From assembly GCA_015057405.1 (NCBI GenBank), contig SVEK01000028.1, forward strand, positions 1 through 38,761: a stretch of 38,761 nt of DNA, given 5' to 3'. This stretch comes from Lachnospiraceae bacterium. GTDB lineage: Bacteria; Bacillota; Clostridia; Lachnospirales; Lachnospiraceae. The translations under genes were made by a program, and so were the position numbers. Each line of letters opens with the position of its first letter. Position 1 is the first letter of the stretch. Positions 16,888 to 24,852 of the stretch are shown here, one piece after another. A model generated the notes under the pieces. That model saw nothing but the letters and a program-made list of their open reading frames with translations. It was not told the DNA's origin and ran no database searches.

Positions 16888-17532
16888 TCAATAGTTGTTA
16901 ATAAGGTTGCGAAGCTTATTGCAGGTGGACTTTCCGGTAAGGGAATCTGAGGTTTCAACCTTGTGAATAAGTTCGGTTATTAACTGAATTTCGCCCTGTG
17001 AAAGGTATATGGAACCAAGCATGGTATAAGCAAGGGACATGTTGTCAGACAGGGTAAGAACATACTCGAGGACAACGCGGGCATCATCAAATAATTTGTT
17101 GTCGTACAGGTATTTGCCCCATTGGAATACATTACTTGTAAAATACAGGTAATTCTGGTCGTATTTGGATACGGTTTGAAAGTTACCGACACCATACTCG
17201 AGCTTGATATCGGTATTACTCATGGACTGAAGGTTAAGCATAGGTTCTTTTGAAGAGGAGATAACAAGTTCTTCAAGGTGAGCATCGACAATATCGGTAT
17301 CTGTAGAAAATGCAGATTTGTTGCCTTCCTGAATGTGCAGCGGAAGTCCTGTCAGGTCAGGAACGAACAATTCGATATTTGATATATCCTTATTGCGGGC
17401 AAAACGGGCCTCTTGTTCCCGTGCGTGATAGCTTTTCATTGCTTCTTCATTCTTCTTATCATTGTTGTTATTGATAAGAAGGCGAAGAGTTAGAATTATA
17501 ATAATTGGTAAAAGACAAAATAATGTTTGCAA
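16888..17532 (-). CDS. Membrane-anchored protein with C-terminal TPR-like repeats, unknown function
   Basis: A 214-aa protein with a single N-terminal membrane segment (LFCLLPIIIILTLRLLI, residues 4-20), a charged linker, an unassigned middle region and a helical C-terminus resembling tetratricopeptide repeats (GKYLYDNKLFDDARVVLEYVL and AYTMLGSIYLSQGEIQLI). The start is a TTG at 17532 with AAAGGGTGA upstream on this strand; the next ATG (residue 32) would delete the membrane anchor. It diverges from the small peptide/VanW genes and converges with nth. Topology suggests an N-in, C-out or cytosol-facing adaptor; no function can be assigned. Confidence 0.7.
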   Translation of the reverse strand: MQTLFCLLPIIIILTLRLLINNNNDKKNEEAMKSYHAREQEARFARNKDISNIELFVPDLTGLPLHIQEGNKSAFSTDTDIVDAHLEELVISSSKEPMLNLQSMSNTDIKLEYGVGNFQTVSKYDQNYLYFTSNVFQWGKYLYDNKLFDDARVVLEYVLTLSDNMSLAYTMLGSIYLSQGEIQLITELIHKVETSDSLTGKSTCNKLRNLINNY

Positions 17533-17560
17533 AGATAATCACCCTTTGTGGTTTATTTTA

Positions 17561-17575
17561 TGCTCAATATGAGCA
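17561..17575. promoter_or_regulatory. Inverted repeat between divergent genes
   Basis: TGCTCA-ATA-TGAGCA is a perfect 6-bp inverted repeat placed between the divergently read hypothetical gene and the 33-aa peptide gene. It is a plausible repressor site; no partner is known. Confidence 0.3.
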
Positions 17576-17624
17576 CAACTTATAAATACTAATATTTTAA
17601 TTATTGTTTCAGGAGGTTTTAATT

Positions 17625-17726
17625 ATGAGGTTTAACAAAAAATCAAAACAAATAGTAGCATCTGTAATATGTATTATACTTGTATTGGCTATGATAATTC
17701 CATTGATGATGACTACTGTATTTTAA
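17625..17726 (+). CDS. 33-residue single-span membrane peptide (Prli42-like size and layout)
   Basis: ATG at 17625 follows a perfect AGGAGG (17611-17616). The 33-aa product has a basic start (MRFNKKSKQ) and one hydrophobic span (IVASVICIILVLAMIIPLMM). Size and layout recall Prli42 and other conserved Firmicutes micro-membrane proteins, but no sequence motif proves this. It lies between the divergent hypothetical gene and the VanW gene, about 50 bp from the latter's start, so co-transcription with vanW is likely. A perfect inverted repeat TGCTCA ATA TGAGCA (17561-17575) upstream could be an operator. Confidence 0.6.
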   Translation: MRFNKKSKQIVASVICIILVLAMIIPLMMTTVF

Positions 17727-17774
17727 TAGTATGTTACAGATAAGAAAAAAAGTCAATTGTTAGGAGTTAGTGTT

Positions 17775-19385
17775 ATGACAGAATATAGCTACAGGCAACG
17801 TAGTAAAGCAAGAGCGTACCAGAGAAGACGCAGACAAGTAATTATCAGTATGGTACTTATATCAATTCTGGTAGTTGCGGGAATAATCGCGCTGGTAGTT
17901 CATCTGATTTCAAAAGATAAGAATGATGATAGCAAAGCGCCGGCTGACAATCCTGTTGTTAATGAGGAGCAGAGTCTGATAGAAGACGGTGTTTTCATTG
18001 ACAGTATTGCGGTGGGCGGAATGGATCATGCGCTTGCAACAACCGCTGTAGATGAATATGTGACAAAACAGGGTAATATCCCGATTACTCTTGATGTAAA
18101 CGGTAATATGGTTACAACCACATTAGCGGGTATTGGTTTCGTATGGGATGTTGAAGCGGGAGTTTCTGCTGCCATGGTTATGGAAGAGGCGGGAACCGTT
18201 AACTTGAGTTACGATATTAATCAGGATGCTCTCGATGCATTTCTTAATGACGAGTGTAAGCAGTATACGGTTAAACCTAAGAATGCCAAATTAACGAGAA
18301 GCAACGGAGAATTTATAATTAAGCGGGGAAGAGTCGGAATAGTTATTGATAACGAAGCAACAAAGGAAGCGATTGTTGCTGCTGTAAGTGCGCAAATTTC
18401 CACGGGTACAACTGTTAATGCTGCAGCGGTTATGGTTGAGAAGAATCCGAAATATACTTCCGAAGATATGGTAAGATGTAAGGATGAGCTTGGAAAGTTT
18501 TCAACTACATTCCAGGAATCTCAGATAGAAAGAAGTGCAAATCTTCGCAATGCTGTTCAGTTTATTGACGGAACCGTTCTTTATCCTGAGGATACATTTT
18601 CAGTTGCTGATGCAATATATCCGTTAAGTGCAGATAATGGGTATAAGGAAGCTCCTTCATATGCAGACGGACAGGTTGTAGAAAGTCTTGGCGGCGGAGT
18701 GTGTCAGGTGTCAACAACGTTGTATAATGCAGTGCTTAAGTCTGAGCTTGAAATTGTTGAAAGATTACCGCATTCAATGGTAGTGTCTTATGTTGAGCCT
18801 TCAATGGATGCGGCTATTGCAGGTGATTACAAGGATTTGAAGTTTAAGAATAATACTGATACGCCTATATATATTCAGGGTGCGGTTTCATCAGGTGTAG
18901 TTACATTTACCGTATACGGACATGAGACAAGACCTTCATCAAGAACAATTGAATTTGAATCAGTTATACTTGAAACAATTGAGCCGGGCAAAGATGTTGT
19001 AACGAAGGACCCTACCAAGCCGAAGGGATATGAGAAAGTTACGCAGTCTGCTCATGTTGGTTACGTTGCTAATCTCTACAAGATTATTTATGAAAACGGA
19101 GCGGAAGTTGCAAGAGAAAAAATTAACTATAGTAAGTATAATGCAGAGCCAAAGTACGTTACTAAAGGAACAAAGAAAGTAAAAGACAAGAAAAAAGATA
19201 AAGATAAGGTGGAGAAAACAGAGCCACCGATAGAAGAAAACGAAAATGAAGTAGCAACAGAGGTACCTGTGGTACCACTACCACCCGTTGAAGTTACGCC
19301 GGAACCACCGGTAGCAACAGAGTCTGTACAACCTCCGACAGAACAGGCTACGGAAGCACCTGTTGTCAGTGATGGCGCTGTCTGA
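17775..19385 (+). CDS. VanW family cell-surface protein
   Basis: From ATG at 17775 (AGGAG eight bases upstream; an in-frame TTG at 17757 precedes the ribosome site) the protein is 536 aa. It has a very basic N-terminus (RQRSKARAYQRRRRQ), one membrane span (about 22-44), then a PG_binding_4-like region (about 65-235). The VanW domain follows, with the hallmark GGGVCQVSTTLYNAVLKSELE around residue 303. A G5/extended beta region follows and a Pro/Thr/Glu-rich tail ends the protein. VanW proteins are named from vancomycin clusters but are common, probably peptidoglycan-linked surface proteins; resistance should not be inferred. Confidence 0.88.
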   Translation: MTEYSYRQRSKARAYQRRRRQVIISMVLISILVVAGIIALVVHLISKDKNDDSKAPADNPVVNEEQSLIEDGVFIDSIAVGGMDHALATTAVDEYVTKQGNIPITLDVNGNMVTTTLAGIGFVWDVEAGVSAAMVMEEAGTVNLSYDINQDALDAFLNDECKQYTVKPKNAKLTRSNGEFIIKRGRVGIVIDNEATKEAIVAAVSAQISTGTTVNAAAVMVEKNPKYTSEDMVRCKDELGKFSTTFQESQIERSANLRNAVQFIDGTVLYPEDTFSVADAIYPLSADNGYKEAPSYADGQVVESLGGGVCQVSTTLYNAVLKSELEIVERLPHSMVVSYVEPSMDAAIAGDYKDLKFKNNTDTPIYIQGAVSSGVVTFTVYGHETRPSSRTIEFESVILETIEPGKDVVTKDPTKPKGYEKVTQSAHVGYVANLYKIIYENGAEVAREKINYSKYNAEPKYVTKGTKKVKDKKKDKDKVEKTEPPIEENENEVATEVPVVPLPPVEVTPEPPVATESVQPPTEQATEAPVVSDGAV

Positions 19386-19409
19386 TATTGTCGGCAGCAG
19401 GAGGCATTT

Positions 19410-19979
19410 ATGAGCAGCTTCGGTAAAGATATAATAATGGTTGGTTATGCAGGGCTAAACGGCTCTGCAAAACTTGCATCATCATACAATAAAGACAGAT
19501 TGCCAAAGACAATAATTACCCGTCTGCAGGAATTATCTGCATGGGAAGAGAAACTCCTTGAGGACGACCAATTATTGATACTGATTAATAATATTGCGTC
19601 AGAAGAATCTGATATAGTGTATCCGGCTTCAAAAGGCGGAGTATTTCGCGGATTGTGGAACATGGCAGAGGAGCTAAAGACGGGACTTACGGTTTATTTG
19701 GAAAATATAAGTATAAAGCAGGAAACTATAGAAATATGCGAAGAATATGATGTTAATCCTTACATGCTGTATAGTCCGGGTGTGGTACTGGTAGTTTCTG
19801 ATAAAGGAAACGGACTTGTAAGAGAGTTTAACAGGGCAGGTTTACACAGTAATGTGATAGGATTTACCACGAATACAAAAGACCGAATTATAGTAAGCGG
19901 TGATGAAAAAAGATATATTGAATCCCGAATACAGGAAGAACTTGAGCGAATCGGAATGAGTGAAAGGAGTGTTGACTAA
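19410..19979 (+). CDS. AIR synthase-related protein, C-terminal (PurM/HypE/ThiL-like) half only
   Basis: The 189-aa protein matches the C-terminal ATP-binding half of the PurM/HypE/ThiL family: YPASKGGVFRGLWNMAEELKTG (the glycine-rich turn), GLTVYLENISIKQETIEICEEYDVNPYMLYSPGVVLVV. The N-terminal PurM_N half is missing; the first about 70 residues instead form a short helical region starting MSSFGKDIIMVGYAGLNGSAKLA. Stand-alone proteins of this kind occur in Clostridia, so it may be complete rather than truncated, but its reaction is unknown. It overlaps or abuts the Lrp gene, whose ribosome site lies within its last codons, so it belongs to the same operon as the Lrp regulator and aminotransferase. 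Confidence 0.72.
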   Translation: MSSFGKDIIMVGYAGLNGSAKLASSYNKDRLPKTIITRLQELSAWEEKLLEDDQLLILINNIASEESDIVYPASKGGVFRGLWNMAEELKTGLTVYLENISIKQETIEICEEYDVNPYMLYSPGVVLVVSDKGNGLVREFNRAGLHSNVIGFTTNTKDRIIVSGDEKRYIESRIQEELERIGMSERSVD

Positions 19980-19980
19980 A

Positions 19981-20466
19981 ATGAGAGAAAAGATTCTTAA
20001 TTTACTGTATAACAATAGTCGTATAACATATGAGGATATGGCTGTTATGCTGGGAACGACCAAGGACGTAATTGAGTCAGAGATTGCGGATATGGAAAAT
20101 GAAGGAGTAATCTGCGGTTATACGACAATGGTTAACTGGGAAAAAACAGACACAGAAAGAGTTACTGCAATTATTGAGGTGAAAGTGGCACCGCAAAGAG
20201 GCCTCGGATTTGATAAAATTGCAGAGAGAATATATAAGTTTGACGAAGTAGAGAGCGTATCCCTTATGTCAGGAGGATATGACCTTGCTGTTACGATTGA
20301 AGGAAAAAGTATGAAAGAAGTTGCGATTTTTGTGCATGAGAAACTGGCACCTTTAGAGTCGGTACTTAGTACTTCCACATATTTTGTATTAAAGAAATAT
20401 AAGGAACACGGTGTTACCCTCGTAGATCAGAAGAAAACAGAAGGAAGGATGATGATAACTCCATGA
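19981..20466 (+). CDS. Lrp/AsnC family transcriptional regulator
   Basis: The 161-aa protein has an N-terminal winged helix-turn-helix (residues 1-50: REKILNLLYNNSRITYEDMAVMLG) and a C-terminal RAM ligand-binding domain (about 60-145; VTAIIEVKVAPQRGLGFDKIAERI and LMSGGYDLAVTIEG). Such proteins sense amino acids and often control neighbouring amino-acid genes. ATG 19981 is used; the in-frame GTG at 19960 lies before the AAAGGAG ribosome site. Its stop overlaps the aminotransferase start in an ATGA (20463-20466), indicating coupled translation, so the pair probably works together, with the amino acid substrate as effector. Confidence 0.92.
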   Translation: MREKILNLLYNNSRITYEDMAVMLGTTKDVIESEIADMENEGVICGYTTMVNWEKTDTERVTAIIEVKVAPQRGLGFDKIAERIYKFDEVESVSLMSGGYDLAVTIEGKSMKEVAIFVHEKLAPLESVLSTSTYFVLKKYKEHGVTLVDQKKTEGRMMITP

Positions 20467-21620
20467 GAGATCCGCTTTCAAAGCTTATTCGTACAATTCC
20501 GCCGTCAGGAATACGTAAGTTTTTCGACATAGTAAGCGAAATGACGGATGCAATATCCTTAGGTGTTGGTGAGCCTGATTTTGATACACCATGGCATATA
20601 AGAGAAGAAGGTATATATTCGCTTGAACAGGGAAGAACTTTCTACACATCCAATGCCGGACTTAAGGAGCTTAAGGTAGAGATAACCAGATACTTAAAGC
20701 GCAGGCAGCAGCTTGTGTACAGCCCTGATGATGTGATAGTAACCGTAGGAGGAAGTGAAGCTATTGACATTGCTCTTCGTGCCATGCTCGATCCGGGTGA
20801 TGAGGTACTTATTCCGCAGCCAAGTTATGTGTCATATGTTCCGTGTACCCAGCTTGCAGGAGGAACGCCGGTTATTATTGAATTAAAGGAAGAAAATGAA
20901 TTCAGACTTACTGCAGATGAACTTGAAGAAGCAATTACCGATAAGACCAAAATCCTCGTTCTTCCGTTTCCAAATAATCCAACAGGTGCAATTATGGAAA
21001 GGAAAGATCTTGAAGCTATTGCGAAGGTGATTATAGAACACGACTTGTATGTAATATCCGATGAGATATATTCAGAGCTTACATATTCCGGAGAACACGT
21101 ATCTATTGCTTCAATTCCGGGGATGCAGGAAAGAACTATTTTAATTAACGGATTTTCTAAGGCATATGCCATGACCGGATGGAGACTTGGGTACGCAGTA
21201 GCACCGTCAAGAATTCTTGAGCAGATGGTTAAGATACATCAGTTTGCAATTATGTGCGCTCCGACGGTGAGTCAGTATGCGGCAGTTGAGGCTCTTAGTA
21301 AAGGTGACGGAGAAGTACGAAAGATGAGGGAGTCTTATGACCAGAGAAGAAGATTTCTTCTGGAGGAGTTCTCAAAAATGGGACTTGACTGTTTTACACC
21401 ATACGGAGCATTTTATGCATTCCCAAGTATAAAACGGTTTGGAATGACTTCCGAGGAGTTTGCGGAGAGACTACTTAGAGAGCAGAAGGTTGCAGTAGTT
21501 CCGGGAACTGCTTTTGGAGCATGTGGAGAAGGATTCTTGCGTATATCTTATGCGTATTCGATTGAAGATTTGAAACTGGCTCTCGGAAGAATCGGTGAAT
21601 TTGTTAGAACACTTAATTAA
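20463..21620 (+). CDS. Class I pyridoxal-phosphate aminotransferase
   Basis: This 385-aa enzyme transfers amino groups between an amino acid and a 2-oxo acid. Fold-type I markers are visible: GVGEPDFDTPWHI near the start, YTSNAGLKELK, the FPNNPTGAIM motif with the conserved Asn, SDEIYSELTY with the PLP-binding Asp, the Schiff-base Lys in NGFSKAYAMTGWRLGYA, and the C-terminal Arg in EGFLRISYAYS. This resembles the aspartate/aromatic aminotransferase (AraT/PatA) subgroup. Start ATG overlaps the Lrp stop. Substrate specificity is not determinable by eye. Confidence 0.92.
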   Translation: MRDPLSKLIRTIPPSGIRKFFDIVSEMTDAISLGVGEPDFDTPWHIREEGIYSLEQGRTFYTSNAGLKELKVEITRYLKRRQQLVYSPDDVIVTVGGSEAIDIALRAMLDPGDEVLIPQPSYVSYVPCTQLAGGTPVIIELKEENEFRLTADELEEAITDKTKILVLPFPNNPTGAIMERKDLEAIAKVIIEHDLYVISDEIYSELTYSGEHVSIASIPGMQERTILINGFSKAYAMTGWRLGYAVAPSRILEQMVKIHQFAIMCAPTVSQYAAVEALSKGDGEVRKMRESYDQRRRFLLEEFSKMGLDCFTPYGAFYAFPSIKRFGMTSEEFAERLLREQKVAVVPGTAFGACGEGFLRISYAYSIEDLKLALGRIGEFVRTLN

Positions 21621-21669
21621 TTGGGAACGTTTTAAGACTATTTTTGCGCGGAAGATGCTATTTTTGGAC

Positions 21670-21707
21670 TTGATAATACAGTGTTTTCTGTGTTAAAATG
21701 GTATAAA
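21670..21707 (+). promoter_or_regulatory. Possible promoter of cheX
   Basis: TTGATA (21670-21675) is followed after 17 bases by TTAAAA within TGTGTTAAAATGG (extended -10 character), with a second TATAAA at 21702-21707. One or both may drive cheX-trmL. Confidence 0.35.
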
Positions 21708-21733
21708 ATATACACTACAAGGAGGTATGTCTT

Positions 21734-22207
21734 ATGGCAACAGTAAATGTTAATCATATCAATACATTTCTGCGTTCTGCGTCAAGCGTACTTCAGAATT
21801 GTTGCATGATAACGGATGTAGAGATAGGCAAGCCATATATGCGTGATGCTTCCTTTTCCAGTGAAAATTGGGTTATTATAATTGGTTTGACGGGAGAATT
21901 AAAGGGACAGGTTCTCATTAGTTTTGATACAAGTTCGGTGCTGGATATTGTTTCTAAGATGTGTATGGCTCCGATTACCCAGATGGATGATTTGGCATGT
22001 AGTGCAATATGTGAGCTTGGTAATATGATACTTGGTAATTCTGCGACCTTGTTTGCGTCAGACGGAATAGGAATAGATATTACCCCACCGACATTGTCAC
22101 ACGGTATGGTTGAGTTTAAGAATAATTTTACAAAGAATCTTTGTGTGCCGCTTTTGTATGACGGCGGAACAAGAAAGATTGAAATATTTTTATCTATTAA
22201 GAGTTAA
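21734..22207 (+). CDS. cheX: CheX-type chemotaxis phosphatase
   Basis: CheX and CheC proteins dephosphorylate CheY-P to reset chemotactic signalling. The 157-aa protein shows the phosphatase signature ExxN in CELGNMILGNS (Glu and Asn near residues 95-98) within the LACSAICELGNMI helix, and the FxxxxSS/VLISFDTSSVLDIV core strand. Only one ExxN is obvious, as in CheX. No other chemotaxis gene is adjacent. ATG follows AAGGAGG. trmL starts 13 bp downstream in the same transcript. The family call is good; the motility of the organism is an inference. Confidence 0.85.
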   Translation: MATVNVNHINTFLRSASSVLQNCCMITDVEIGKPYMRDASFSSENWVIIIGLTGELKGQVLISFDTSSVLDIVSKMCMAPITQMDDLACSAICELGNMILGNSATLFASDGIGIDITPPTLSHGMVEFKNNFTKNLCVPLLYDGGTRKIEIFLSIKS

Positions 22208-22220
22208 GGAGAATGTTCCG

Positions 22221-22709
22221 ATGAATATTGTTCTTCTTGAACCGGAGATACCACAGAATACAGGGAATATAGGCAGGACATGTGTTGCAACCGACACATG
22301 TCTTCATCTTATTGAACCTATGGGATTTAAGATAGACGATAAGTCTGTTGCAAGGGCAGGACTTGATTACTGGTCTAAACTTAATGTAAAAACCTATATA
22401 TCATATAGAGATTTTCTGGAAAAGAATCCCGGTGCAAAAATATATATGGCAACTACTAAAGCAAAGAAAATATATACGGAAGTTGATTACGAACCGGATT
22501 GTTTTATAATGTTTGGAAAGGAAAGTGCCGGTATACCTGAAGAAATTCTTGTTGATAATCCGGAGAACTGCATAAGGATACCGATGATTGGAGATATTCG
22601 CTCCCTTAATTTGAGTAATTCAGTTTCAATTGTTTTATATGAAGCATTGAGACAGAATAGTTTTGAGGGAATGAATTTAAAGGGAGATTTACACAGACTT
22701 TCCTGGTAG
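22221..22709 (+). CDS. trmL: tRNA (cytidine/uridine-34-2'-O)-methyltransferase TrmL
   Basis: TrmL is a small SPOUT (trefoil knot) enzyme that 2'-O-methylates the wobble base of tRNA-Leu. The 162-aa protein begins MNIVLLEPEIPQNTGNIGRTC, the characteristic first motif, and ends with the knot motifs MFGKESAGIPEEIL and IRIPMIGDIRSLNLSNSVSIVLYEALRQ that hold SAM. ATG 22221 follows AAGGAG. A longer frame upstream overlaps cheX and is not the start. The last 21 bases overlap, tail to tail, with the histidine kinase gene on the other strand. Confidence 0.94.
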   Translation: MNIVLLEPEIPQNTGNIGRTCVATDTCLHLIEPMGFKIDDKSVARAGLDYWSKLNVKTYISYRDFLEKNPGAKIYMATTKAKKIYTEVDYEPDCFIMFGKESAGIPEEILVDNPENCIRIPMIGDIRSLNLSNSVSIVLYEALRQNSFEGMNLKGDLHRLSW

Positions 22710-24104
22710 GGAGAATGTGAATTCCGTTCCGACATCGACAGTACTGATTACATCAATGTTTTCATTATGTGAAGTGATAATTTCTTTAACAATGGACAGG
22801 CCAAGGCCTGTTCCTTTTTTGTCTTTACCTCTTGAAAGGTCGGTTTTATAAAAACGATCCCATATCTTACTTGTAGCTTCTTTTGGAATTCCAATTCCAT
22901 AATCTTTAACCGAAACAAAAACCTTGTCATTGACAACACGGGTACTTATTTTGATTGAAGAAGAAGTGTGGCTGAATTTAATTGCATTGTCAATAAGGTT
23001 GTATAACACCTGCTGTATTTTAACAATATCAGCAGAGACGATAGTTTCAGGGGCATCAAATTCTAACTTAATCTGAATCTGTTTTTTTACGCATGTGCCT
23101 TCAAAACTTGATGCGGTTTTTTTGATTTCCGTGTTAATATCAAAATCCGTAATGTCAAGTTTTGAATTTCTGCGGTCAGTATTACCGAGAGTTAAGAGAC
23201 TTTCTGCAAGTTTATTTAACCGTTTTGACTCAAACAGAATAATATTCAGGTATTTATCAAATAATTCCGGAGGAATTGTTCCGTCAATCATTGCTTCAGC
23301 ATATCCTCTTATGGATGTAAGAGGAGAACGAAGGTCGTGTGAAATGTTGGAAATAAAAGCTTTTTGATAATTTTCAAGATTTTTCAGTTCATCGCCCATA
23401 TAAGTAAGGGCATTTTTTATGAGGATTAATTCTTCAAGACTTCCGGGATTATAGGTGTAGTCATAATTATGATTGCTGAATTCTTTGGCAGCTTTTACGG
23501 ATTTCTTCAGAGGAATACCTACAATACGATATATCACGTAATAGATAACCGTAATGAGCAGGGCGATTATACATATAAACGGAAGATACGTTGAGTTGAT
23601 TTTGTCTGCTTCCGAGTAGTAGTCGGAATAATATTTTATTATAAGCAAATGTCCTCTATGGGACATGTCATCGTATATAGGATAGGATACAGCAAAAAAT
23701 GGTTCATCTATAAGACCGGGAATAGTTGCATTCTCGGTATAAGTTTGAGAAAGAAGTTCTGATTCGTCGGGTAAAAATTTGTTTAAGAGAGTATTAACTG
23801 TGGCATCTGTATCTGAAATGATAAGTCGGTCTTTTCTGATGACAAAAACTCTGGCATTGTAATGTGCATGTAAAAGTGAAAATGTTTTTGATAATTTGTC
23901 GTCTACGAGGGATTTACTAAAGTATCCCTTAACATAGTTATCTGATATCAATCGTAGCTCATGATACAAACTGTCTTTATCAAGGTCAATCAGTCGTTCT
24001 TCAAAAAAACGCGTGCCTGCAACAGACCATCCAAAAAATAAAACTATCATTGTGATGGCATAGCAAATAAGTAATTTAAATGGAAATCTTCTGATAGATT
24101 TCAT
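22689..24104 (-). CDS. Two-component sensor histidine kinase
   Basis: The 471-aa membrane kinase has an N-terminal span (about 10-30), an extracytoplasmic sensor of about 130 residues, a second span (about 172-190), a HAMP segment, and the dimerisation/H-box FISNISHDLRSPLTSIRGYAEA with the phosphoacceptor His. The catalytic domain shows the N-box (QQVLYNLIDNAIKFS), DYGIGIPKE and GTGLGLSIV. Its response regulator gene ends 20 bases upstream, so they are partners in an operon reading mutS2-regulator-kinase. The closest described relatives are PhoR/VicK-type kinases, but the stimulus is unknown. The 3' end overlaps trmL by 21 bases. Confidence 0.94.
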   Translation of the reverse strand: MKSIRRFPFKLLICYAITMIVLFFGWSVAGTRFFEERLIDLDKDSLYHELRLISDNYVKGYFSKSLVDDKLSKTFSLLHAHYNARVFVIRKDRLIISDTDATVNTLLNKFLPDESELLSQTYTENATIPGLIDEPFFAVSYPIYDDMSHRGHLLIIKYYSDYYSEADKINSTYLPFICIIALLITVIYYVIYRIVGIPLKKSVKAAKEFSNHNYDYTYNPGSLEELILIKNALTYMGDELKNLENYQKAFISNISHDLRSPLTSIRGYAEAMIDGTIPPELFDKYLNIILFESKRLNKLAESLLTLGNTDRRNSKLDITDFDINTEIKKTASSFEGTCVKKQIQIKLEFDAPETIVSADIVKIQQVLYNLIDNAIKFSHTSSSIKISTRVVNDKVFVSVKDYGIGIPKEATSKIWDRFYKTDLSRGKDKKGTGLGLSIVKEIITSHNENIDVISTVDVGTEFTFSLPGKSV

Positions 24105-24124
24105 AAAAAAGTCCCCTTGTCGGA

Positions 24125-24835
24125 TTATCTTTTTGTGCTGAATTTATAACCTATTCCCCATACTGTAGAAATTGCCCAGCTCTCGTGGTCATTAAGTTTT
24201 TCGCGAAGACGCTTGATATGTACGTCAACCGTTCTTGTGTCTACAGCACACTCGTAACCCCATATATTATCCAAAAGCTGTTCTCTGTTAAATACCTGAT
24301 TAGGGTTAGACGCTAAGAAGTATAAAAGCTCAAGTTCTTTAGGCGGCATCTCTACATTTTCTCCATAATAAATAACAGAGTAATTGGAGAGATTAACAAT
24401 AAGGTCAGGGTACTGAACCGTTTTGTCAGATGGTTGAGATGCCGGTTCAAGAGAGGACTGAACCGGATGGAATCTTCTTAGGACAGCTTTTGTTCGTGCA
24501 ATAAGTTCTTTTGGATCAAATGGCTTTATTATATAGTCATCAGCACCAAGCTCCAGTCCTAAAACTCTGTCAAATACTTCGCCCTTTGCGGATAACATAA
24601 TGATTGGGACCTGGGAAGTCTTGCGTAATTCTCTGCAAACAGCGTAGCCGTCAATCCCCGGAAGCATCAGATCCAAGAGAATGAGGTCCGGTTTATAAGA
24701 AGAAAAAACTGTAAGGGCAGTTTCTCCATCAGCTACCATTTTTGTATCAAAACATTCTTTTGTAAGGTAAAGAGAAATAAGCTCTGCTATGTTTGTGTCG
24801 TCGTCTACGATAAGTATTTTTTGCTTTTCTGTCAT
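24125..24835 (-). CDS. OmpR/PhoB-family response regulator
   Basis: The 236-aa protein has a receiver domain (1-120): acidic pocket DDDTN, phosphoacceptor Asp in LILLDLMLPGIDGYAVC and the Lys in DYIIKPFDPKELIAR. A winged-helix DNA-binding domain (about 140-233) includes ELELLYFLASNPNQVFNREQLLDNIWG and VDVHIKRLREKL. A Pro/Ser-rich linker joins them. Paired with the adjacent kinase; the mutS2 stop is 17 bases upstream, implying one transcript. Target genes unknown. Start ATG with GGAGGTAAC on this strand. Confidence 0.95.
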   Translation of the reverse strand: MTEKQKILIVDDDTNIAELISLYLTKECFDTKMVADGETALTVFSSYKPDLILLDLMLPGIDGYAVCRELRKTSQVPIIMLSAKGEVFDRVLGLELGADDYIIKPFDPKELIARTKAVLRRFHPVQSSLEPASQPSDKTVQYPDLIVNLSNYSVIYYGENVEMPPKELELLYFLASNPNQVFNREQLLDNIWGYECAVDTRTVDVHIKRLREKLNDHESWAISTVWGIGYKFSTKR

Positions 24836-24852
24836 AACTTGTTACCTCCTGG

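Noticed and set aside
17757-17774. TTG start 18 bases upstream for the VanW protein
   Set aside because: It would place the start before its own ribosome site AGGAG (17762-17766).
17775-19385. Vancomycin-resistance gene
   Set aside because: VanW-domain proteins are widespread in Firmicutes without vanA/B-type ligase or dehydrogenase genes, and none are nearby.
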